From: Chitinophagales bacterium | Lineage (GTDB): Bacteria > Bacteroidota > Bacteroidia > Chitinophagales > UBA10324 | Length of the DNA: 57,475 bases | Reading direction: 5' to 3' | Assembly: GCA_025056305.1 (NCBI GenBank) | Contig: JANWWJ010000025.1 | Location: 1-57,475, forward strand | Shown here: positions 25,720 through 35,596 of the stretch, piece after piece | Numbering within the stretch: position 1 is the stretch's first letter | How the letters are laid out: every line of letters starts with the position of its first letter | Translations under genes and position numbers: made by a program | The notes under the pieces: model-generated | Told to the model about the DNA's origin: nothing | Databases searched by the model: none | What the model saw: the letters and a program-made list of their open reading frames with translations, nothing else

Positions 25720-27834
25720 ATGAAAACTAAACGACTCACACGAAAGCCGTTCATTCTTCGCATGATCGGTATTTGCGCATTTTTCGGTTTGCCAGCATTC
25801 TTGGCTCGAGGGCAGGCGGTGTATGTTTCCAATCTAAAAGCCACCTACCGGCACGGCCAAGTTTTTTTGACATGGACCTGCCCTGCCGGTACAGGATATA
25901 AGTACAAGATTTACCGCAGCACTTCCCCTCTGGATAAAAAAAGCAAGATCAATTCCTCAACGTACTTAGGCGGCTATGTACTTGATTCCTCATCCCTAAA
26001 CGTACGGCTCACCCGAAAGCTGGGCGTTAAAACTTTTTACACAATCGAAGACGGTGGCCAGCCGCTGAGTGCCAACACAGGTCTTTATGTGGTTACTTGC
26101 GATGCACCTGGGGCTTACTATTATGCGGTAACCGTAACTCGTCTGTCTAATGGAAAAGAATATTCCAAGATGACAGTAGGCTCTAACACACTGGCCACGC
26201 CGGTTCAGGAATATGTTGCCGATCCGCAACCGGTGTTGCAGGGATCTTTCGTAACCGGCTCTACAGGAGAAACCTGCTATCGCTATGTCCAATTCGGTGA
26301 CCACCGAAATCTGCCACATTATCCCTACATGTTCAATCAGGGATCTTATGGTTTCAATTTTATCATGATTTACCGGGGCAACTATGTGGGAGGCCCATTA
26401 TATGTTTTTTATGAAGGTATTGAAGGCAGTGCTTTCATCGGATCAGGTTTGGAACAGTTTTCCTCGTTTGCTATCAATAATTGCATTATGATCAGTATGG
26501 ATGATTGGATTCCATTGCCCAACGGTTATGGCAGCACAGCTGGAAGTAACACCTTTTGGACAGGGTATCATGAAAATTTTAATCCATACATTCTGACCAA
26601 TCCGATCCCCACCACCGGTACAATTCGCATGTACCACCAGCACCGCTATATTCATACCATTCGCTGGGCATGTAAATACCTGCCTATTGACTCCCATCAG
26701 GTCAATCTAGTCGGAAAATCAGCCGGTGGTTTTGGCGCGTTGGTAACGGCCATGATCATTCCGAAAAAAATCAATACCGTCTATTCCATTGTGGCCCCTA
26801 TCAAGATCAAAAGCTACAACTTTGATTCGGACACCAGCGATGAGCAATTATGGGGCAAGAGCAATTCACGCCTGCCGTGCGACATTCTTGATCAAATCAC
26901 CGGAACTGCCTTAGTTGCTTTTGATTTGATGGACATCAAAACCATGATGCAGAAATACACTTCTCTAGGCCTGCCGGTCATTTACACGATCCATGGCAAA
27001 AACGACGCAACGGTCGGATGGAGCGATAAGCCCGATTACCTCAACCAAAACGAACAGTACTGGCATGGCGGCGTTCATTTTTGGGATCAGCGCAAACACG
27101 ATGGCTCTCAAGCCAACTTTTTCGATAGCGAAATCACGCCGCCCTTCAGTAAGTTTCGCGCCAATATTTCCTATCCGGCTGTCAGCAACTGCGATATCAA
27201 TCAAAACCCCGGCGATGGCAATCCAGCCAATGGCGACCCCTACGGTGCTTTCAGCGCGTACGTCACCTTCGATTCCGTTACCGACAATCCCTGCAAGTGG
27301 ACATGTAAATTTAATTTGGTGAACTACACGGTTGGTGGTGTTGCTCAGGGCAACTACACCGCTTGTTATGCGGACATTACCCTGAGGAGAACCCAACATT
27401 TCAAACCTACGGGAGGTGCCACCATTAAATGGGCTAATTACGATAAGGATAATGTGAAAATTCAAAGTGGTTCGTTCACTTATTCAGCCGGAGCCAACAT
27501 CACAATCGGAGGGGTAAAAATCAAAAAAAGCGGCAACCGCCTTGAGGTAGAAATAAAAAACTGCTTGACTCGCGAAGAAACTGATGAAGCCCTACCCCAG
27601 GCCAACCCCTTCCACGTCACCTACACCCACGATGGTTGGCAATTGACCTTTTCCACAGCAGAGGAAGGAGAAGCCCACCTGCAACTGGTGGACATGCTCG
27701 GTCGTGTTTTGGAAGAACGCTCAATTTGGATAGCTCGAGGCATGCTGCATCATCTCCCTGCCCCGGGACGCGGCACCTACATCTTGCGCATTCGGTTGCC
27801 GCAAGGTGATTTCGAGCAAACCCTCGTTTTCTAA
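25720..27834 (+). CDS. Secreted alpha/beta hydrolase with FnIII-like and T9SS sorting domains (paralog C)
   Basis: A 704-residue third member of the family seen at 4344-8660, with the same domain order throughout. Signal peptide about residues 1-32 (ILRMIGICAFFGLPAFLARG), FnIII-like domain with YKYKIYRSTSPL, hydrolase core with Ser334 in VGKSAGGFG, Asp429 in HGKNDATVGW and His460 in WDQRKHDG. Then come the NCDINQNPGDGNPANGDPYG block, CYADITLRR, and a C-terminal type A sorting-like domain (LQLVDMLGRVLEER ... GTYILRIRLPQGDFEQTLVF). It lies alone between gldH and icmF, about 17 kb from the tandem pair and on the opposite strand. T9SS export is inferred from the C-terminal domain and the presence of sprA and gldH; substrate unknown. 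Confidence 0.82.
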   Translation: MKTKRLTRKPFILRMIGICAFFGLPAFLARGQAVYVSNLKATYRHGQVFLTWTCPAGTGYKYKIYRSTSPLDKKSKINSSTYLGGYVLDSSSLNVRLTRKLGVKTFYTIEDGGQPLSANTGLYVVTCDAPGAYYYAVTVTRLSNGKEYSKMTVGSNTLATPVQEYVADPQPVLQGSFVTGSTGETCYRYVQFGDHRNLPHYPYMFNQGSYGFNFIMIYRGNYVGGPLYVFYEGIEGSAFIGSGLEQFSSFAINNCIMISMDDWIPLPNGYGSTAGSNTFWTGYHENFNPYILTNPIPTTGTIRMYHQHRYIHTIRWACKYLPIDSHQVNLVGKSAGGFGALVTAMIIPKKINTVYSIVAPIKIKSYNFDSDTSDEQLWGKSNSRLPCDILDQITGTALVAFDLMDIKTMMQKYTSLGLPVIYTIHGKNDATVGWSDKPDYLNQNEQYWHGGVHFWDQRKHDGSQANFFDSEITPPFSKFRANISYPAVSNCDINQNPGDGNPANGDPYGAFSAYVTFDSVTDNPCKWTCKFNLVNYTVGGVAQGNYTACYADITLRRTQHFKPTGGATIKWANYDKDNVKIQSGSFTYSAGANITIGGVKIKKSGNRLEVEIKNCLTREETDEALPQANPFHVTYTHDGWQLTFSTAEEGEAHLQLVDMLGRVLEERSIWIARGMLHHLPAPGRGTYILRIRLPQGDFEQTLVF

Positions 27835-27912
27835 AGAATTCGTACTGATCGCTACCGGCTGTCCTAAGCCAGCCAAGGGTGTTGTTATCTTTACAAAAAC
27901 AAAACCGTCTGC

Positions 27913-30900
27913 ATGACGCCAGCAGAGGTTTATACACCTGTTAACAAAATCCGTATAGTTACCGCCGCCGCACTGTTCGACGGCCACGATGCTGCCATCA
28001 ACATCATGAGGCGCATCATGCAATCCAGCGGGGCTGAGGTCATTCATCTGGGCCACGACCGTAGCGTCGATGAGGTGGTCCGTTGCGCCATTCAGGAAGA
28101 CGTACAGGCCGTAGCTCTTACGTCTTATCAAGGCGGTCATATCGAATATTTCAAATACACATACGACTTGCTGCGCGAAAAAGGGTGCGGACACATTAAA
28201 ATTTTTGGCGGAGGGGGTGGGGTGATCCTACCGCACGAAATAGAAGAGCTGCATAACTACGGCATCACACGCATCTATTCGCCCGACGACGGGCGTGCCA
28301 TGGGATTGCAGGGTATGATCAATGATGTGTTACGCCGATGCGATTTTCCGTTGGGCAACAACCTTAATGGGGAATGGAATTTGATTCGCCAACGCAACCA
28401 CCTGGCTATTGCCCGAACCATCTCAGCTATAGAAAATTTCCCCAACGTAGCCGAAGGCGCTTTGCAAATCCTGCGCAGCGAAGCAAGCCGATCAAAAACC
28501 CCCGTGTTAGGCATTACAGGCACAGGAGGAGCCGGTAAATCTTCCTTAGTGGACGAGCTGGTACGCAGATTTCTGCTGGATCACCCCCACATCAACCTGG
28601 CTATTTTGTCTATTGATCCTACTAAGCGTAAAACCGGAGGCGCCTTACTGGGCGATCGTATCCGGATGAATGCCATCAATGACGACCGGGTGTACATGCG
28701 CTCCATGGCCACGCGCCAGGCACACATGGCTTTATCGCGTTCAGTGCAAGATGTTCTCGTTGTCCTTAAAGCTGCTGCTTTCGACTTGATTATTCTGGAA
28801 ACAGCAGGCATTGGTCAAAGCGACACGGAAGTACATGACTTTGCTGACCTTTCTCTTTATGTGATGACTCCAGAGTATGGAGCACCCAGTCAGTTGGAAA
28901 AAATCGATATGCTTGATTTTGCTGACGTGGTGGCCATCAACAAATTCGACAAACGAGGTGCTGCTGATGCGCTGCGCGATGTACGAAAACAATACCAGCG
29001 CAACCGTATGCTGTTCGACCGTAAGCCGGAAGAATTACCGGTGTTTGGTACCATTGCCTCTCAATTCAATGACCCGGGCGTCAATCAGTTGTATGCGGCA
29101 TTGGTAGAACTGTTGCGTACCCGTACCTCCGCTCCCATTTTTCAGACCCAATTGAAAATAACGCTACAAGGAACCGAAAAACAATACATCATTCCTCCGG
29201 CACGCACCCGCTATCTGGGTGAAATTGTCGATACAATACGCTCGTACAACAGCTGGGTCGAACAGCAAGCCAAAATGGCAGCTGATTTGCAAGCTATTCA
29301 CCGCAGCATCTTACTGCTGGGCGGCCCTGATGTCCTAATTACCGGGGTACAAGACGTTCCGCAAGAGCAGAAGGCCCTTGCTGAACTCATGCAACGATGG
29401 CAGGAACTTTCGACTCAGCTAGACTCAAGATTGCTATCGGCCATCAGGAACTGGGATGAAATGCGTCAACAATACCGCAAGGAAGTTTATACATATCGAG
29501 TCAGAAATAAAGAAATCCGGGTAACAACGCACCGTGAGTCATTAGCGCATCTTTCAATCCCGCGTGTCGCCACGCCCCGTTTCACAGCATGGGATCAGAT
29601 CGTTGCCTGGTATTGTCAGGAAAATTTTCCCGGCTCTTTCCCCTACACCGCCGGCATCTATCCCTTCAAGCGGGAAGAAGAAGATCCCACCCGTATGTTT
29701 GCCGGTGAAGGTGGACCTGAACGTACCAACCGCCGATTCCATTATTTGTCATTGCATATGCCGGCCAAACGGCTGAGCACGGCCTTCGATTCGGTTACGC
29801 TCTATGGCCGTGACCCTGACCGTCGCCCTGACATTTATGGCAAAATCGGTAATTCGGGTGTCAGCATCTGCTGCCTCGACGATGCCAAAAAATTGTACAG
29901 CGGCTTCAACTTATGCGACCCGAAAACATCGGTCAGCATGACCATCAACGGGCCGGCATCCATCATTACGGGATTTTTCTTCAACACAGCCATCGACCAG
30001 CAATGTGAACTATACATAAAGCAGCATTGTCCTGACCTGCACATTCCGCCCCCACCCCCTGAAGTCTGTTACCACGGCCCTATTCCGGAAGGCAACGACC
30101 GGCTAGGCCTGCTGCTGCTGGGCACCACCGGCGATCAGGTTTTGCCCCGAGAGGTATATGAAAAAATCAAGGCCGATACCCTTCGCCAAGTGCGGGGGAC
30201 CGTGCAGGCCGACATCCTCAAAGAAGATCAGGCACAGAACACCTGCATTTTCTCCACAGAATTTTCATTGCGCCTGATGGGCGATATGCAACAATATTTT
30301 ATTGATAATAAAATTCGTAATTTTTATAGCGTCTCTATCTCGGGCTATCACATTGCCGAAGCCGGCGCCAATCCCATCACGCAGCTGGCCTTTACGCTGG
30401 CCAACGGGTTTACATATGTGGAATACTACTTAAGCCGGGGCATGCACATCGATGACTTTGCCCCCAATTTCTCATTTTTCTTTTCTAACGGCCTGGACCC
30501 AGAATATGCCGTTATCGGTCGAGTGGCCCGTCGGATCTGGGCTAAAGCGATGAAATTCAAATATGGCGCCAACGAACGCAGCCAAATGTTGAAATACCAC
30601 ATTCAAACTTCGGGGCGCAGCCTCCATGCCCAGGAAATAGACTTTAACGACATCCGCACCACTTTACAGGCTTTATACGCCATTTACGATAACTGCAACA
30701 GCCTTCATACCAATGCTTATGATGAAGCGATCACCACTCCTACGGAAGAAAGTGTGCGGCGGGCTATGGCCATTCAGTTGATCATCAACAAAGAGCTTGG
30801 CCTGGCAAAGAATGAAAACCCACTGCAAGGCAGTTTCATCATCGAAGAATTAACCGATTTGGTGGAAGAAGCGGTGATGGCTGAATTCGAGCGGTTGAAC

Positions 30901-31293
30901 GACCGAGGGGGTGTGTTGGGCGCTATGGAATCGATGTACCAGCGCAGCAAGATCCAAGAAGAAAGTTTGTATTACGAAACGTTAAAGCATTCGGGAGCAT
31001 ATCCGATCATCGGGGTCAACACCTTTCTGTCTTCAAAGGGGTCACCTACCGTCATTCCTGCAGAAGTAATTCGCAGCACCCCCGAAGAAAAAGAATTACA
31101 GATAGCTCGGGTAAATGAGCTGCATCGCCGCTATGCCGATAAAGCACCCAAGCTGCTGGCTGAATTACAAAAAACCGCAACGACCAATCAGAATTTGTTT
31201 GCCGCCTTGATGGAAGTAACCAAATACTGTTCTTTAGGTCAGATTACCAAAGCTTTGTTTGAAGTCGGTGGCCAATACCGACGCAACATGTAA
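27913..31293 (+). CDS. icmF: Fused isobutyryl-CoA mutase IcmF (B12 mutase with built-in G-protein chaperone)
   Basis: Adenosylcobalamin-dependent carbon-skeleton mutase interconverting isobutyryl-CoA and n-butyryl-CoA (some members use other acyl-CoAs). 1126 residues in the IcmF order: N-terminal B12-binding domain with the cobalt-ligating His25 in DGHDAAIN and [12 protein letters not shown]; MeaB/MeaI-like GTPase (Walker [10 protein letters not shown] about 202-210, DxxG-type [17 protein letters not shown]); then the mutase TIM barrel (about 540-1126) with [32 protein letters not shown] and [14 protein letters not shown]. The [10 protein letters not shown] form resembles IcmF more than methylmalonyl-CoA mutase. 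A 7/8 promoter box (TATCTTTA, 27886-27893) lies 19 nt before the ATG. No other acyl-CoA genes are adjacent. Activity was not tested; specificity is by resemblance. Confidence 0.93.
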   Translation: MTPAEVYTPVNKIRIVTAAALFDGHDAAINIMRRIMQSSGAEVIHLGHDRSVDEVVRCAIQEDVQAVALTSYQGGHIEYFKYTYDLLREKGCGHIKIFGGGGGVILPHEIEELHNYGITRIYSPDDGRAMGLQGMINDVLRRCDFPLGNNLNGEWNLIRQRNHLAIARTISAIENFPNVAEGALQILRSEASRSKTPVLGITGTGGAGKSSLVDELVRRFLLDHPHINLAILSIDPTKRKTGGALLGDRIRMNAINDDRVYMRSMATRQAHMALSRSVQDVLVVLKAAAFDLIILETAGIGQSDTEVHDFADLSLYVMTPEYGAPSQLEKIDMLDFADVVAINKFDKRGAADALRDVRKQYQRNRMLFDRKPEELPVFGTIASQFNDPGVNQLYAALVELLRTRTSAPIFQTQLKITLQGTEKQYIIPPARTRYLGEIVDTIRSYNSWVEQQAKMAADLQAIHRSILLLGGPDVLITGVQDVPQEQKALAELMQRWQELSTQLDSRLLSAIRNWDEMRQQYRKEVYTYRVRNKEIRVTTHRESLAHLSIPRVATPRFTAWDQIVAWYCQENFPGSFPYTAGIYPFKREEEDPTRMFAGEGGPERTNRRFHYLSLHMPAKRLSTAFDSVTLYGRDPDRRPDIYGKIGNSGVSICCLDDAKKLYSGFNLCDPKTSVSMTINGPASIITGFFFNTAIDQQCELYIKQHCPDLHIPPPPPEVCYHGPIPEGNDRLGLLLLGTTGDQVLPREVYEKIKADTLRQVRGTVQADILKEDQAQNTCIFSTEFSLRLMGDMQQYFIDNKIRNFYSVSISGYHIAEAGANPITQLAFTLANGFTYVEYYLSRGMHIDDFAPNFSFFFSNGLDPEYAVIGRVARRIWAKAMKFKYGANERSQMLKYHIQTSGRSLHAQEIDFNDIRTTLQALYAIYDNCNSLHTNAYDEAITTPTEESVRRAMAIQLIINKELGLAKNENPLQGSFIIEELTDLVEEAVMAEFERLNDRGGVLGAMESMYQRSKIQEESLYYETLKHSGAYPIIGVNTFLSSKGSPTVIPAEVIRSTPEEKELQIARVNELHRRYADKAPKLLAELQKTATTNQNLFAALMEVTKYCSLGQITKALFEVGGQYRRNM

Positions 31294-31448
31294 CCCTCCG
31301 CCTTTGCCTGCATGATTGCTCCATGCTGCCTCAACGAAGGCAGGCAGCAAATTTTTTCGGCGTAGTACTTTCGCTGGGTCTGCCGAAGGCGTGCAGAACC
31401 ACTCAAAACATGTAATTTTCTGTTTGTTTCCAAAATAGTCCTATCCTC

Positions 31449-34400
31449 ATGAAAAAATTTTTTTGCATTTTGCTGTGCCTGGCCACTTCGGGCTGGGCTG
31501 TTGCCGATGTAAGTAACTACACCTTTTATCAAAGCAATGGCACCTATAGCGAAATCACCGGCGGTATCGTGTTGGGAACGGAAAACAACGACGATCAACG
31601 CTTTGTAGATCCTCTGAACCCGCAGGGGGGCACTACCTTGCAAGGACCAGGCTTTGACATCGGATTTGGATTTTATTTCAACGGCGTATTGTTTGACCGC
31701 ATCGGCATCAACACCAATGGATGGATTGCCTTCGGAAGCTCTCAATTGTCGCCTGCCGTTGACTTGTCGTCCACCAGCAGTTATATGCCGTTGGCCTCCG
31801 TTTTAGCTACAGCCCATCCGGTGCAACGTAACCGCATTGCTGCTTTGGGGCGTGACCTGCAAGGCCAGTCGGGAGCTTCTTTGCGCATACAGACCATCGG
31901 CACAGCTCCCTATCGAATATGTGTGATCCAGTGGAAAAACTACAAGCGCTATGCCTCAGCAGGCACGGGCGATACCCTCAATTTTCAAATTCGCTTGCAT
32001 GAAAACGGCGGCTTAGAATCTGATCAATACATTGAAATCGTATATGGAAAAGTTGTATTTGGATCATCCTCCACGTTTTCTGCCGTAGCTCAAGTAGGTT
32101 TGGGCGGCCTTTCTGCTGCTGATTTCAACAGCAGACGCACCGACTTCCCTCACAATTGGAACAACACCACGCAAGCACTGACCAGCTCTGATGGCTGTCA
32201 ATTACCCTTCACCACTTTGAGCGTCGTTCCCCCGGCAAATGGTTTGACCTTTACGTTCGAACCCCCGGCCGCCTGCAGCGGTTATCCTTATCCGGGAGCT
32301 ACCCTTGCCTCCTCCACCAACGTTTGCCCGGGACAGAGCGTTACTTTGTCGTTACAGAACTTTCTCGGCACGAATGTTACCTATAACTGGGCTTATTCAC
32401 TGGACGGAATAAATTACTTCTACTTGTACGTGCCCAGCCAGAGTCAAATTTCGTACACCATAACGCAAGACATCTGGTTTCTGTGTGAGGTGATTTGTAA
32501 CACCAGCGGTATGATCGCTTATTCCGATCCAGTGCAGGTGACCGCTTTTTCTTCCCTGACCTTACCCTATACCGAAAGTTTTGAGAGCATCACCGCAAAC
32601 AACGAATTGCCCTCCTGCATGCAAGCCACCAATTTAGGCGTCATGACCTTGACCTATACGGCCGATCAAGGCAGTTACAATCGCTATCCATACACGGGCA
32701 ACAAGTTTGCTTCCTTTCGCTATGGCTGCAACGACTATTTCTTTACCAACGGTGTAGTACTGGAAGCAGGAAAAACCTATGAGTTTTTTCTTTATTACAT
32801 CACCGATGGATATAACGGCTGGAACACACTGGCCATATACTACGGTAACGCACCTATGGCTTCGGCCATGACCACGCTGGTGGCCAGCGTGAGCAACCCC
32901 AACAACACCACTTATCAGCAACTGAAAGGTCAAATAACTCCAATGGTCACTGGAACCTATTTTATTGGCATCTATTGCCATGCAAGCTTCGTTCCTTGGT
33001 ACCTCTCTTTTGACGAGCTTACGCTTTATGAACTGCTTCCATGCTCTGGGCAACCCAATGCAGGCAGCACGATAGCTTCAGCTTCTACCATTTGCCCAGG
33101 CAACAGTGTCACACTTTCGCTCAGTGGCAGCACGGTGGCTAGTGGAATCGCTTATCAATGGCAATCGTCGCCCGACGGCAATGTCTGGACCAACATCGCT
33201 AATGCCAACACCAACATTTACAGTTTAGTTCCCTCGGCTTCTGCTTATTACCGATGTCAGATTACCTGTACCCTTTCAGGACAAGCCGCATTTTCAACCC
33301 CCATGTTCGTTCAAGTAGTCAGCAATATGACCTTGCCTTATACGGAAGGTTTTGAGTCCATCACGCAGAATAATCAATATCCGAACTGTATGACTTCTAC
33401 CAATCTGGGAATTTTTACCCTCACCTATGTTGGTGACCAAGGATCATACAACCGATATCCTTACAGCGGCAACAAATTTGCTGCATTCCGGTACGGTTGC
33501 AACGACTGGTTTTTCACCACCGCTATTCCGGTAACGATGGGTAACACGTATCTGCTGAGTTTATATTACATCACTGACGGATACCCCGGATGGGAAAAAC
33601 TCAGCCTGCATTACGGCGCTGCTCCAAGCAGCACATCTATGTTGGGTACCGTTGCAGAAGTGCTTACTCCAAACAACACCACCTATCAAAACCTCAGCGG
33701 CACGTTCACAGCGCCCTTTACCGGACAATTATACGTAGGTGTGTACTGCAGTTCATCTTATGTGCCTTGGTATCTGAGCTTTGATGAGCTACTGGTGGCT
33801 GAATATCCTCCTTGCTCAGGAACACCCAATGCCGGTACGGCAGTGTCTTCAGGCATCAGCGCCTGTTCAGGTGTACCCTTTAAACTTTCCCTTACCGGCT
33901 CTTCCCTGGCATCAGGACTGGCTTACCAATGGGAAAGTTCGCCCGATGGCATAAACTGGTCAGCTATGCCCGGTGCTACTACCCAGGTTTATATGGCAGC
34001 CCAAACCACTCCAACGTATTATCGTTGCAAGGTCACCTGTACCAACTCAGGACTTTCAGCTTATTCAACAGTGGTTTATGTAGATCAGCTAGGTGCGCCT
34101 TCCCTACCTTATATTGAAAGCTTTGAGACCATTACCGTTGATAACGAGCTGCCCAACTGCATGAGTGCCACTGATCTGGGCAAAGCCAACCTTACCTACA
34201 CTTCGTTTCAGACGACGCACAACCGTGTGCCGCATACCGGAAGCAAGTTTGCTTCTTTTGCCGCCCCCTGTGATGACTACTTCTTTACCTCCGGGCTATC
34301 GTTGACGGGCGGCATACCCTATCAGTTCATCGTCTATTACGTGACGGACGGCTTTCCGGGTTGGAGTCATCTTTCCTGCTACTACGGAGACGCTCCTACT

Positions 34401-35144
34401 CCCGCAGGAATGACGAATCTCCTGATCAGTCAGAGCCAGCCCAAGGTATTACCCTACACTCCGCTTCAGAAAGTGTTCGTACCAGCGACCTCGGGCATTT
34501 ACTATTTCGGCATTCATTGCGCATCATCCACCAGCGCCCCGCCTTTTTATCTGACTTTTGACGATCTGACAATAAAACAATTTTCGTGCGATGCCCCCTC
34601 TACACTCAACGTAACCAACATTACCGCTAATTCGGCCACCGTGAGCTGGCTCTGTAATGAATGTTTCTTTCCTTTTTATGCCGAAGTTGGCAAGGCGCCA
34701 ACCTACTTCGGTGCTCCGGGTAACATGATTTTTAATCCAGCTGCTTCACCGTTGCAACTTTCGGGCCTGCAGAGCAACACCACCTATACCGTCTTCGTGC
34801 AACAACAATGCACCCCCTATGGTCAAAGTGTTGAAGTACAATTCGATTTTACTACCCTTTTGGCCACGGGATTAAAAGAAGAAGCTGTGCCGGTAACCTT
34901 ATCCGTTTATCCGAACCCATCGGATGGTCTGTTCCAGGTTGAGCTTCAGTCAGACAAACCTTCGATAGAAAACGTTAGCATCGAAGTCAGAAACATGATC
35001 GGACAATCCATTTACGCGCGCCAATACAGCCAATTAGCCGGCTCCTGGAAAGGCACTATTGACCTTTCTGCTGAGAAAGGATTGTATCTGCTTCAAATTC
35101 GCATAGGGTCGGCTTCCTATGTAAGTCGCTTGATTGTTCACTGA
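31449..35144 (+). CDS. Large secreted repeat protein with T9SS sorting domain
   Basis: A 1231-residue predicted surface protein or adhesin. Signal peptide about 1-19 (KKFFCILLCLATSGWAVA). Residues 20-275 form an N-terminal beta domain (FYFNGVLFDRIGINTNGWIA). Residues 276-1046 hold three tandem units of about 257 residues, each an Ig-like part (CSGxPNAGxxxxS, YxWxSSPDGxxW) followed by a jelly-roll/adhesin-like part (LPYTESFESIT, YNRYPYTGNKFASF, CNDYFFT, FVPWYLSFDEL). An FnIII domain (NITANSATVSWLC) and a type A sorting domain (VYPNPSDGLFQVEL ... RNMIGQSIYARQY ... KGLYLLQIRIG) follow. No catalytic motif is seen. Role in adhesion is inferred from architecture. Confidence 0.85.
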   Translation: MKKFFCILLCLATSGWAVADVSNYTFYQSNGTYSEITGGIVLGTENNDDQRFVDPLNPQGGTTLQGPGFDIGFGFYFNGVLFDRIGINTNGWIAFGSSQLSPAVDLSSTSSYMPLASVLATAHPVQRNRIAALGRDLQGQSGASLRIQTIGTAPYRICVIQWKNYKRYASAGTGDTLNFQIRLHENGGLESDQYIEIVYGKVVFGSSSTFSAVAQVGLGGLSAADFNSRRTDFPHNWNNTTQALTSSDGCQLPFTTLSVVPPANGLTFTFEPPAACSGYPYPGATLASSTNVCPGQSVTLSLQNFLGTNVTYNWAYSLDGINYFYLYVPSQSQISYTITQDIWFLCEVICNTSGMIAYSDPVQVTAFSSLTLPYTESFESITANNELPSCMQATNLGVMTLTYTADQGSYNRYPYTGNKFASFRYGCNDYFFTNGVVLEAGKTYEFFLYYITDGYNGWNTLAIYYGNAPMASAMTTLVASVSNPNNTTYQQLKGQITPMVTGTYFIGIYCHASFVPWYLSFDELTLYELLPCSGQPNAGSTIASASTICPGNSVTLSLSGSTVASGIAYQWQSSPDGNVWTNIANANTNIYSLVPSASAYYRCQITCTLSGQAAFSTPMFVQVVSNMTLPYTEGFESITQNNQYPNCMTSTNLGIFTLTYVGDQGSYNRYPYSGNKFAAFRYGCNDWFFTTAIPVTMGNTYLLSLYYITDGYPGWEKLSLHYGAAPSSTSMLGTVAEVLTPNNTTYQNLSGTFTAPFTGQLYVGVYCSSSYVPWYLSFDELLVAEYPPCSGTPNAGTAVSSGISACSGVPFKLSLTGSSLASGLAYQWESSPDGINWSAMPGATTQVYMAAQTTPTYYRCKVTCTNSGLSAYSTVVYVDQLGAPSLPYIESFETITVDNELPNCMSATDLGKANLTYTSFQTTHNRVPHTGSKFASFAAPCDDYFFTSGLSLTGGIPYQFIVYYVTDGFPGWSHLSCYYGDAPTPAGMTNLLISQSQPKVLPYTPLQKVFVPATSGIYYFGIHCASSTSAPPFYLTFDDLTIKQFSCDAPSTLNVTNITANSATVSWLCNECFFPFYAEVGKAPTYFGAPGNMIFNPAASPLQLSGLQSNTTYTVFVQQQCTPYGQSVEVQFDFTTLLATGLKEEAVPVTLSVYPNPSDGLFQVELQSDKPSIENVSIEVRNMIGQSIYARQYSQLAGSWKGTIDLSAEKGLYLLQIRIGSASYVSRLIVH
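32274..34586 (+). repeat. Three tandem ~770-bp coding repeats (Ig-like plus jelly-roll units)
   Basis: Units start at 32274, 33042 and 33813 and end at 34586, with lengths of 768, 771 and 774 bp, all in frame. Each begins with a CSG codon triplet and carries the same landmarks in order. Units 1 and 2 look more alike in the GNKFA-FRYGCND part than unit 3, which has AAPCDD instead. Confidence 0.85.
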
Positions 35145-35420
35145 CAGACCCATACAGGCGTGAAAGCCTTAAGCATGGCTCAATGGCATACAACAATTAC
35201 AGGTGATGGCGGGTGAGATGGTTTCTACTCCTGACAACCCTTATTAAAAAACAGCTTAGGCTTTCCGAACAGCTTTCAGCGAATTCCTGGCCCGATTATC
35301 TTACAGAAAATCTTTCGCAAGGTGTTGATAAATAACATCTAATTGCATCCAAAATTCTTTTTGCCAAACAACAGGCAGGGATGTTCATTTGTTTGCTCAC
35401 TTATGGGGTCAGCGATTATG
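35145..35420. other. Convergent spacer between surface protein and membrane miniprotein
   Basis: 276 bp between two convergent transcription units. No gene, promoter box or clear terminator hairpin is visible; the sequence is AT-rich toward 35340. Confidence 0.4.
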
Positions 35421-35564
35421 TCAATGATGATGTTCATCCTCATCGTGATGTTCCAGGTGTTTTTCGAAATCTGAGAAATACAGAATGATTGAAATCAGAG
35501 CTCCAAGAGCAGCCAGTACCAACACGATGATGGGAAAAAGAATCTTTAACAACAACATGAACAT
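35421..35564 (-). CDS. 47-residue membrane miniprotein with His/acid-rich tail
   Basis: A short gene read directly from the minus strand. It encodes one strongly hydrophobic helix (about residues 3-27, LLLKILFPIIVLVLAALGAL then SIILYF) followed by a charged tail ending EHHDEDEHHH and a TGA stop. Two ATGs are possible, at 35564 and 35558; an AAGGA lies 1 nt before the first and 7 nt before the second, so 35558 (45 residues) may be the true start. It lies 32 nt after the AAA ATPase stop on the same strand, consistent with one operon. The tail could bind divalent metals, an inference from composition. It resembles CcoS-like miniproteins in layout only and lacks their motif. No family recognised. 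Confidence 0.65.
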   Translation of the reverse strand: MFMLLLKILFPIIVLVLAALGALISIILYFSDFEKHLEHHDEDEHHH

Positions 35565-35596
35565 GTCCTTGTAGCCACAAAAATAAGCAGCTCAGA

